A DNA stretch of 8,268 nucleotides, from the NCBI GenBank assembly GCA_958448375.1, contig CAUDDU010000032.1, positions 1 through 8,268 of the forward strand, read 5' to 3'. Positions within the stretch are counted from its first letter, which is position 1, and every line of letters starts with the position of its first letter. Positions 1 to 5,612 of this stretch are shown here, piece after piece. The stretch comes from an uncultured Collinsella sp. (lineage in GTDB: Bacteria > Actinomycetota > Coriobacteriia > Coriobacteriales > Coriobacteriaceae). The translations under genes and the position numbers were made by a program. Under the pieces are notes generated by a model, which saw only the letters and a list, made by a program, of their open reading frames with translations, had not been told where the DNA came from and did not search any database.

Positions 1-99
1 TCATAGTCCACAGGACTCAATACTTTAGCACACACATTGACGTCTATACCCAAAAAGAAGACTGGATATAGGCGAGAATACGCTGGTTGACCACAACAT
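1..99 (-). promoter_or_regulatory. Intergenic region after dnaG with a weak candidate promoter
   Basis: This is the only non-coding stretch and is visibly more AT-rich than the genes. On the minus strand TGCTAAAGT (30 to 22) resembles an extended -10 element (TGn plus TAAAGT). The only -35-like match, TTGGGT (53 to 48), is 20 nt away, which is longer than ideal. I see no GC-rich hairpin followed by a T-run, so no intrinsic terminator is called. A short inverted repeat AGTCC/GGACT occupies 5-17. An ATG at 4-2 has no Shine-Dalgarno and is not called as a gene start. In many bacteria the gene after dnaG is the principal sigma factor rpoD, but nothing inside the window shows that. Confidence 0.25.
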
Positions 100-2208
100 C
101 TAGGCTTGTTCGGTGCCCGCGGCCTCCAGGCCGATCAAACGGAACGGGTCCGCCACGCCGCCGATCGACTTTTGCAGTTCGCGTTGACGTTGCGAATCCT
201 GCGCGGCCTGCACGGTCAGCGCGCGACGGGCCTCATCATCGAGTGAACGGTCCTGGCGCAGCTTGGCCTGTGCGGCACGCATGCGACGCTTGATGGTGTA
301 GAGCTCAAGCGTATCAAGCATAAACACGATGTTCGTCTCGGTGGGGTGCTTGCTCGTCGCGGAGATGCGCCCGGCACTCACAAGCGTTGCCGCATCGGGA
401 CACACTGAGCGCGCCGCATCCATGCAGGCTGCAGGATCGGTTCCCGGCGGCGTTGCCAGAACGGCCCATGCAATGGACTCGTGACGCGGGTCAACCCACT
501 CGATGGAGCAGATGCGGTCGGCATACGTGCGGAACAGGTCGGGGTAGCTCGTGAGCATCGTCAACAGCTCGCGCTCCCCTGCCAAGGACTTGCGTTCAAG
601 ATCGGTAAGAACCATCGGCGCCGCCGCAGCCGGTGCGCCCGAACCGTCAGCCACAGGCACAGCGCCCATACCATCAGGCACATCGATCGGCGGCAGGTCG
701 TCGACGACCTCCACGGGCGCGGCGCCGTAGGCATCGAGCGGGACGTAGTCGTACGGCTCTTCTTCGACCGGCGCGGACACCGGCGGCGTCGCGCCCGATG
801 CCCAAGCACCGCGACCGGCATCGCGAGAACCCGACGCCCGACCGCCCGCGCTACCGGACCGCTCAGTCTGTGCCCGCTGGCGCTCATAGTTCTGCTCACG
901 ACGTCGTTCCGCATCCTCGCGCTTGGCGACATCGCGAAACACACGGCCCGAGCTCGCGCGCACGGTCTCCAGGTCCAAACCCAACAGATCGGCAATCTGG
1001 ATAAAGTACGTGTCGATCATATTGCTGTCGCGCAGCGGATAGATACGCGTCAACGCATTCTCGAGCGCTTTGGCGCGACCGCCCGGCGTGGTAATGTCGC
1101 TCGACTCCTGCAGCGAACGGTACACAAAGTCCATGAGGGGCTCGGCGGCATCGATGCGCGCCTGCAGCGCCTCGCCGCCATGCGCCGTGATGAACTCCAT
1201 GGGGTCGTTGCCGTCGGGAAGCACCACGCAGCGCAGGTCCATCGAATCCTGCTCGATAAACTGAATCGCGCGGCGAGCGGCCTTTTGACCGGCGGCGTCG
1301 CCATCGAACATATATACAATGCGCTTGGCAAAGCGGGTGAGCGTCTTTACGTGATGCTCCGTGAGCGCCGTGCCCAGCGTGGCGACGACGTTTTTGATCC
1401 CTGCCTCCCAGCAGGCGATGCAGTCGGTATACCCCTCCACCACGATGGCGGTATCCTGCGCAACGATAAACTCCTTGGCCCAGTTAAAGCCGTAGAGGTT
1501 TCGCTTTTTATGAAACACGCTCGTCTCGGCGGTGTTGAGGTACTTGGGCTGACCATCGCCCATAATGCGCCCGCCAAAGGCGATGTTATGACCCTGCTCA
1601 TCAAAGATGGGAAACATCACACGGTCGTAAAAGCGGTCGGCAAGCTGTCCGCGCCCACGGCTTACGGCCACGTTGGCGTCGATCATCTCCTGCGGGGTAA
1701 AGCCCGCCTGAGACAGGTGCGAAACCAGCGCGTTGCGACCAGGCGCAAAACCCAGGCAGTAGCGTCGGCAGACATCGCCACCCATACCGCGGCTGGCAAA
1801 GTACTCGCGCGGACGGCTGTCCTTACCGCGCATAAGCATGGTGTGGTAGAACTGAGCCGTCTCGGCGCACAGGTCATAGATGCGGGCGCGCTTGGTGCCG
1901 CGATCGCACTGCGCACCGGTATCGTGCAGTTCAATGCCCGCACGATCGGCCAAATAGTGGATCGACTCGGGAAAACTCAAGTTCTCGCGCTTCATGATAT
2001 AGGTGAAGACGTCGCCGCCCTCGCCGCAGCCAAAACAGTGCCACACCTGCGTAGCAGGGATAATGTGAAACGATGGGGTCTTTTCGCCGTGAAACGGGCA
2101 GCAGCCCCAAAACTCATGGCCGCGGGGCTTGAGCTCAACCGTTTCCTGCACGATGGCAACCAGGTCCGACGCCGCGCGTACTTGATCTTTTTCCTCATCG
2201 CTAATCAC
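100..2208 (-). CDS. dnaG: DNA primase DnaG
   Basis: DnaG synthesises RNA primers for Okazaki fragments at the replication fork, working with the replicative helicase DnaB. The 702-residue product has an N-terminal CHC2 zinc finger (C37, H40, C58, C61), and a catalytic core with DRFYDRVMFPIFD (191-203) and PKYLNTAETSVFHKKRNLYG (221-240). Its TOPRIM motifs are EGYTD (258-262, E258), FDGDAAG (301-307, D302 and D304) and LPDGNDP (330-336). A low-complexity linker of about 105 residues (about 430-535) leads to a helical C-terminal helicase-binding domain (about 537-685). This linker makes the protein longer than the roughly 580-residue E. coli enzyme. Translation starts at GTG (2206-2208), which overlaps ribF by 8 nt and follows AGGGGG by 9 nt. 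It gives the proper family N-terminus directly before the zinc finger. The stop is TAG at 100-102. Confidence 0.97.
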   Translation of the reverse strand: MISDEEKDQVRAASDLVAIVQETVELKPRGHEFWGCCPFHGEKTPSFHIIPATQVWHCFGCGEGGDVFTYIMKRENLSFPESIHYLADRAGIELHDTGAQCDRGTKRARIYDLCAETAQFYHTMLMRGKDSRPREYFASRGMGGDVCRRYCLGFAPGRNALVSHLSQAGFTPQEMIDANVAVSRGRGQLADRFYDRVMFPIFDEQGHNIAFGGRIMGDGQPKYLNTAETSVFHKKRNLYGFNWAKEFIVAQDTAIVVEGYTDCIACWEAGIKNVVATLGTALTEHHVKTLTRFAKRIVYMFDGDAAGQKAARRAIQFIEQDSMDLRCVVLPDGNDPMEFITAHGGEALQARIDAAEPLMDFVYRSLQESSDITTPGGRAKALENALTRIYPLRDSNMIDTYFIQIADLLGLDLETVRASSGRVFRDVAKREDAERRREQNYERQRAQTERSGSAGGRASGSRDAGRGAWASGATPPVSAPVEEEPYDYVPLDAYGAAPVEVVDDLPPIDVPDGMGAVPVADGSGAPAAAAPMVLTDLERKSLAGERELLTMLTSYPDLFRTYADRICSIEWVDPRHESIAWAVLATPPGTDPAACMDAARSVCPDAATLVSAGRISATSKHPTETNIVFMLDTLELYTIKRRMRAAQAKLRQDRSLDDEARRALTVQAAQDSQRQRELQKSIGGVADPFRLIGLEAAGTEQA

Positions 2209-3208
2209 GGATGCTCACCCCCTGCTCACCCAAGTTATGACGGATATCGTCGATATTACCCTCGACGGTCGCGATCAACTCGTCCAGGGAATCGAACACG
2301 CGAGACGGACGCAGCCAGCGCGTAAACGCCAGCGACACGGAAGCGCCATACAGGTCGCCCGCATAGCCGATCAAGTTGGCCTCGAGATGCGCCGAGGCGG
2401 CATCATCGGCATAGGTCGGCGGCAGGCCGACGTTAACGGCAGCAGGCCATACGGTATCGTCGACCAGCACCAGACCCTCATAGACGCCATCGGCAGGCAC
2501 TTGGATGCCGTCGGGCACCTGGATGTTTGCCGTGGGAAAGCCCATATCGGAGCCCTCGTGACGGCCAGCCGCCACAACGCCGCGCAGCATATAGGGACGG
2601 CCGAGAAGCTCGGCAGCCAGCTCCACATGACCCTGACCCAGCTCATGGCGGATGCGCGTGGCGCAGATGGTCTGCCCGTTAACGCAGAGCAGGTCGTGAC
2701 CGTAAACGTCAACCCCGCGCTCAGCGCCCCAGGCGCGCATCTCGGCAACGCCCGAAGCCCCGCCGTGGCCGAGCCTAAAATCGCTGCCTACACGAATGGA
2801 GCGAATGTCGATAACACGCGACAACAGTGCCAGAAACCCGACATGGTTGAGTGCCGCCACGGCGGGCGTAAAGCGAACGGCCACCACCGCATCGACCCCG
2901 GATTGAGCCAGGGCATGCAGGCGGTCGGCCGTCGTCATCAATTTTTGAGCGGGCGACGGACTCACCACGACATCCGGATCAGGATCGAAGGTGATCACGA
3001 CCGCTTTGCTGCCGTGATCATGCGCATCGCGAATAACCGCGTCGATCAGCTCTTGGTGCCCACGATGCACGCCATCAAACACGCCAATGGCGATCGACGC
3101 GGCACCCAAGAACTCGCACTCATCAAATGCATCGGCAGAAACGATACGGGCCTCATCCAACTCACCCGCGAAAAAGACACGCGCGAGCTCGTGGGGCGCC
3201 AGCATCAT
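2201..3208 (-). CDS. ribF: Bifunctional riboflavin kinase/FMN adenylyltransferase
   Basis: RibF phosphorylates riboflavin to FMN and then adenylylates FMN to FAD. The product has 335 residues, slightly longer than many homologues because of about 30 residues before the first conserved strand. The N-terminal adenylyltransferase domain shows IGVFDGVHRGH (41-51), the VITFDPDP strand (71-78), GSDFRLGHGG (141-150) and ATRIRHEL (183-190). The C-terminal flavokinase domain begins near LLGRPY (201-206) and has GFPTANI (223-229), the DGVYEG turn (240-245), NVGLPPT (259-265), E276 in HLEANL as the expected catalytic acid, and GDLYG (284-288). Several positions differ from consensus: PDP for PHP, CAT for SST before IR, and EGS for RGR. 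The ATG at 3206-3208 overlaps truB in an ATGA; a second ATG follows immediately. The end overlaps dnaG by 8 nt. Identity is firm; the effect of the substitutions is unknown. Confidence 0.95.
   Translation of the reverse strand: MMLAPHELARVFFAGELDEARIVSADAFDECEFLGAASIAIGVFDGVHRGHQELIDAVIRDAHDHGSKAVVITFDPDPDVVVSPSPAQKLMTTADRLHALAQSGVDAVVAVRFTPAVAALNHVGFLALLSRVIDIRSIRVGSDFRLGHGGASGVAEMRAWGAERGVDVYGHDLLCVNGQTICATRIRHELGQGHVELAAELLGRPYMLRGVVAAGRHEGSDMGFPTANIQVPDGIQVPADGVYEGLVLVDDTVWPAAVNVGLPPTYADDAASAHLEANLIGYAGDLYGASVSLAFTRWLRPSRVFDSLDELIATVEGNIDDIRHNLGEQGVSIRD
2218..2223 (-). promoter_or_regulatory. Shine-Dalgarno site of dnaG (GTG start)
   Basis: AGGGGG inside the 3' end of ribF lies 9 nt before the GTG at 2208. 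It supports GTG as the true dnaG start, and its location inside ribF indicates translational coupling. Confidence 0.7.
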
Positions 3209-4137
3209 CGAACACCGCCTATCGCCTGCGGAAAGACATGCTCCATCACAAAGCGGCCGCCCTCGATTCGAGCAAGCGCCTTCAATCCACCATCGAGCAC
3301 GAGCGCGAACGGCGCCTTCGACGCATCGAAGTCCGCAAGCGCACGTTCAATGGGAATGCGGCGACCACAAAGCAGGTCGTCTGCAAGATTTCCCGGCAAA
3401 TCGACACGCGTGGCACCAAGGGCGGCGATGGGATCCAGAGCGAAACCGGCAGCGGACTCGGCAGAGAGCTCCTCTACCGCATGACAGGCGCCAATGGAAA
3501 CCACGCCGGAGGCCGTACGGCGCAGCGCGGAAATATGTGCAGCACTATCGCAGGCACGACCCAGATCGCGAGCGAGCGCGCGAATGTAGGTGCCTTTGCT
3601 TACCGAAAACGCCACGGTCCAGACGCACGTATCGCCCTCGCCGCCCACGGCGATCAGGTCGGCGGCATAGACCTCGACGGGGCGCGGGGGCAAGTCTACC
3701 GCATTGCCCTCGCGAGCACTCTTATAGGCGCGAACGCCATTGACCGAGATGGCCGAAAACGCCGGCGGCACCTGCATCTGCGGGCCAAGCATAGCGGCGA
3801 GCTGCTCACGGGCGTAAGCGAGATCGCGCAGCTCGGGGGCAACGGGCACCGTGCGAACGGCCTCGCCCTCCGCGTCATCGGTGTTGGTCTCGACGCCAAA
3901 CGAAATGTCGGCGACATAACTTTTGGTATCGAGGGTTAGCATGCCCAGCAGACGGGTCGCCTGGCCCACACCCACCACCATGACACCCGAGGCCATGGGG
4001 TCAAGCGTACCGGCATGGCCGACGCGTCGCTCATGGAGGGCGCGCCGGCACTGCGATACCACGTCGTGGGACGTACAGCCCACCGGCTTATCGACGGCGA
4101 GCAGCATATTCAATTGAGAAGGCGTACGACGAGCCAT
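3205..4137 (-). CDS. truB: tRNA pseudouridine(55) synthase TruB
   Basis: TruB isomerises U55 to pseudouridine in the T-loop of elongator tRNAs and also acts as a tRNA folding chaperone. The 310-residue product is of typical length. It shows the N-terminal DKPVGCTSHDVV segment (16-27), the catalytic GHAGTLDPMASG (40-51) with nucleophile D46, the KSYVADISFG strand (72-81), QVPPAFSAI (122-130), the RAYKSAREG region (136-144), and SKGTYIRALARDLG (180-193). The C-terminal part (about 235-300) corresponds to the small TruB C-terminal RNA-binding region. One departure is Ser131 in SAISVNG, where the family usually has Lys. The ATG at 4135-4137 follows the nrnA stop by 15 nt with only a weak GGA-type ribosome site. 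Met11 is an alternative start but lacks a better site and would trim the family N-terminus. The TGA stop overlaps the ribF ATG. Confidence 0.96.
   Translation of the reverse strand: MARRTPSQLNMLLAVDKPVGCTSHDVVSQCRRALHERRVGHAGTLDPMASGVMVVGVGQATRLLGMLTLDTKSYVADISFGVETNTDDAEGEAVRTVPVAPELRDLAYAREQLAAMLGPQMQVPPAFSAISVNGVRAYKSAREGNAVDLPPRPVEVYAADLIAVGGEGDTCVWTVAFSVSKGTYIRALARDLGRACDSAAHISALRRTASGVVSIGACHAVEELSAESAAGFALDPIAALGATRVDLPGNLADDLLCGRRIPIERALADFDASKAPFALVLDGGLKALARIEGGRFVMEHVFPQAIGGVR
3215..3220 (-). promoter_or_regulatory. Shine-Dalgarno site of ribF
   Basis: AGGCGG inside the last codons of truB lies 6 nt before the first of two tandem ATG codons. It fits either start and supports coupled translation through the ATGA overlap. 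Confidence 0.55.
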
Positions 4138-4140
4138 GTA

Positions 4141-4146
4141 CCATCC
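4141..4146 (-). promoter_or_regulatory. Weak ribosome-binding site of truB
   Basis: The 15-nt gap between nrnA and truB contains only GGATGG; its GGA core is 6 nt before the ATG. This is the poorest ribosome site among the five complete genes here. Confidence 0.35.
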
Positions 4147-4152
4147 AAAATG

Positions 4153-5196
4153 TTAGAGCTCGACGGTCACCGAAGCGGGATCCTCCCCTACCAGCTCGGC
4201 CAGCATGGGAAGTGCCACGGCGAGCGTCTCGCGAATCGTTCCGTTGTTGGAAAATCCGGCGGCGGCATGATGCCCGCCACCGCCAAAGTTGGCAGCGATC
4301 TCGGACACATCGAGGTCACCCTTGGAGCGCAGGTTGCCGCGCACCTTGGTATCGCCCTCGATGCCCTTTAGGAACAGGCAGACCTCAACGCCCATCACCG
4401 AACGCACCACATCGACCAGACCGTCGCACTCGTCCGAAGTGACGCCGCAGGCCTCGAGGTCGCTCTGGTACGCATAACTATATGCCACGCGACCGTGCGC
4501 CACGGTCTTGATACGACCCATAACGATGGACTTGAGATGCAAGAACTCTACGCGCATGCTCTGGTAGACCTCGAGCGCGACGCGCGCCGGATCGGCACCG
4601 TGCGCGACCAGGCGCGAGGCGGCATGGAACGCAGCAGCATCGGCGTTTTGGTACTGAAAACGACCGGTATCGGTCACCAGGCCGCACAACAGGCAGGTCG
4701 CAACGCCGTCGCGAGCCACAATGCCGCAATTGTCCAAAAAGCGGTCGATGATCATGGCGCAGGCCGCGGCGCCGACGCACCTCAGGCTCAGCTCGGCAAA
4801 TTCCTCACGCGCCGGATGATGATCGAAGCACACCACATGCGACGAGCGGCGGAGCACCTCGGCTGAGTTGTTCAGACGCTCGACGACCGGCACGTCCACC
4901 GAGATGAACAGGTCCGGATTACCGGTATACGCAGATGCCGGAACCAGACGGTCGGCACCCTCCATAAAGCGGTAAATGCGCGGAACCGGGTCATCGTCTG
5001 CAAGCAGCAGGGCAATGTCCTTGTTGGGGAAAAACTTCATAAGCGAGAGGCCCAGGCCCAGCACGGAGCCCAGGGCGTCACCATCGGGAGACGTATGTCC
5101 CGAAATCGCAATGGAGGACGCACCCTCGATGAGCTCGAGGATGCGTCGCTGAATATCTGCAGACTCGCTCGATGCGAGGTCGGCGGAATTACTCAT
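4153..5196 (-). CDS. nrnA: DHH/DHHA1 family phosphoesterase, NrnA-like
   Basis: This is a soluble DHH-DHHA1 phosphoesterase of 347 residues, close to the usual NrnA length. Family members degrade nanoRNAs (2-5 nt) and dephosphorylate pAp to AMP; some also cleave pApA, the c-di-AMP breakdown product. All metal-binding motifs are visible: GHTSPDGDALGS (33-44, with H34, D38 and D40), D101 in SVDVP, FDHH (124-127) and TDTGRF (175-180). The DHHA1 domain carries KVRGNLRS (284-291) and GGGGHHAAAG (305-314). There are no membrane segments and no PAS/GGDEF region, so it is not GdpP-type. The frame stays open upstream to an ATG at 5307, but I chose the ATG at 5194-5196: AGGAGG lies 9 nt before it, it begins at the usual family N-terminus, and it overlaps rbfA by only 8 nt. 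Its place between rbfA and truB is the classic NrnA context. Exact substrate preference cannot be read from sequence. Confidence 0.93.
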   Translation of the reverse strand: MSNSADLASSESADIQRRILELIEGASSIAISGHTSPDGDALGSVLGLGLSLMKFFPNKDIALLLADDDPVPRIYRFMEGADRLVPASAYTGNPDLFISVDVPVVERLNNSAEVLRRSSHVVCFDHHPAREEFAELSLRCVGAAACAMIIDRFLDNCGIVARDGVATCLLCGLVTDTGRFQYQNADAAAFHAASRLVAHGADPARVALEVYQSMRVEFLHLKSIVMGRIKTVAHGRVAYSYAYQSDLEACGVTSDECDGLVDVVRSVMGVEVCLFLKGIEGDTKVRGNLRSKGDLDVSEIAANFGGGGHHAAAGFSNNGTIRETLAVALPMLAELVGEDPASVTVEL

Positions 5197-5599
5197 CAAA
5201 AGCTGCCTCCTGGGCGGCATCCGCAATTGGATAGCCGTCCTCGTCCTTTTCGATCGCAAGCGTGGCGGGAACGTTTTCCAGCGCACGCGTGATGCGCTCG
5301 GCCTCATCGGTCGAGCGATCGATGCGAAAATCGAGCTCGGGCGTGACGCGCCAATCGAGCGAGCGGGCCAACAGGCTACGGATGCGGCCCTTGGCGCTGG
5401 CGAGCGCCTCCATGACCTCGTCGTAGCGGCTCGCGTCGCACGACACGTACACGCGCGCGAACGAGCGGTCCACCGCGACCTCGACCGCGGTCAGGGTGAC
5501 CAGGTCGAGACGCGGATCGGAAACCTCAAAGAGCAGGATATAACCGAGCTTCTCGCGAAGCTGCTCGCCCAGACGGCGGGTTGCCTGCGGTTGCTTCAT
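5189..5599 (-). CDS. rbfA: 30S ribosome-binding factor RbfA
   Basis: RbfA is a small KH-like protein that binds the immature 30S subunit and assists late maturation around the 16S rRNA 5' end, also helping cold adaptation. The 136-residue product has normal family length. It shows the N-terminal helix with conserved basic residues (QATRRLGEQLRE), the VSDPRL motif near residue 26, a beta strand ending in ARVYVS (about 48-53), a helix, and the WRVTPELDFRIDRS segment (about 82-95). The C-terminal tail is acidic. The ATG at 5597-5599 is preceded by AGGGGG with a 7-nt spacer, part of which is the infB stop codon. Its last codons overlap the start of the next gene by 8 nt. The infB-rbfA pairing is widely conserved and supports the call. 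Confidence 0.96.
   Translation of the reverse strand: MKQPQATRRLGEQLREKLGYILLFEVSDPRLDLVTLTAVEVAVDRSFARVYVSCDASRYDEVMEALASAKGRIRSLLARSLDWRVTPELDFRIDRSTDEAERITRALENVPATLAIEKDEDGYPIADAAQEAAFDE
5206..5211 (-). promoter_or_regulatory. Shine-Dalgarno site deciding the nrnA start
   Basis: A perfect AGGAGG lies inside the 3' end of rbfA, 9 nt before the ATG at 5196. It favours this start over the longer in-frame ATG at 5307, which would give 37 extra residues without family resemblance. Confidence 0.8.
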
Positions 5600-5606
5600 A
5601 GCGCTA

Positions 5607-5612
5607 CCCCCT
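5607..5612 (-). promoter_or_regulatory. Shine-Dalgarno site of rbfA
   Basis: AGGGGG lies 7 nt upstream of the rbfA ATG and includes the last two bases of the infB TAG stop. A ribosome terminating on infB therefore sits on the rbfA initiation site, which suggests translational coupling. Confidence 0.75.

Noticed and set aside
84..93. Small inverted repeat TGGT/ACCA after the dnaG stop
   Set aside because: The arms are only four bases with a two-base centre; too short to support an operator or terminator.
1498..1516. Possible hairpin GTTTC/GAAAC within dnaG
   Set aside because: A five-base-pair stem with a long loop, fully explained by the conserved coding motif VFHKKRN.
481..2325. A 614-codon plus-strand open frame opposite dnaG
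   Set aside because: It is basic (Arg/His/Ala-rich), has no domain, and mirrors a certain primase gene. It also crosses the ribF/dnaG junction, as a chance open frame would.
2237..3484. A 415-codon plus-strand open frame opposite ribF and truB
   Set aside because: It spans parts of two well-supported genes on the other strand and has no family resemblance.
5197..5307. Extended start of the DHH phosphoesterase at the ATG at 5307
   Set aside because: The added 37 residues are a frame-shifted reading of rbfA with no family match, and the strong AGGAGG points to 5196.
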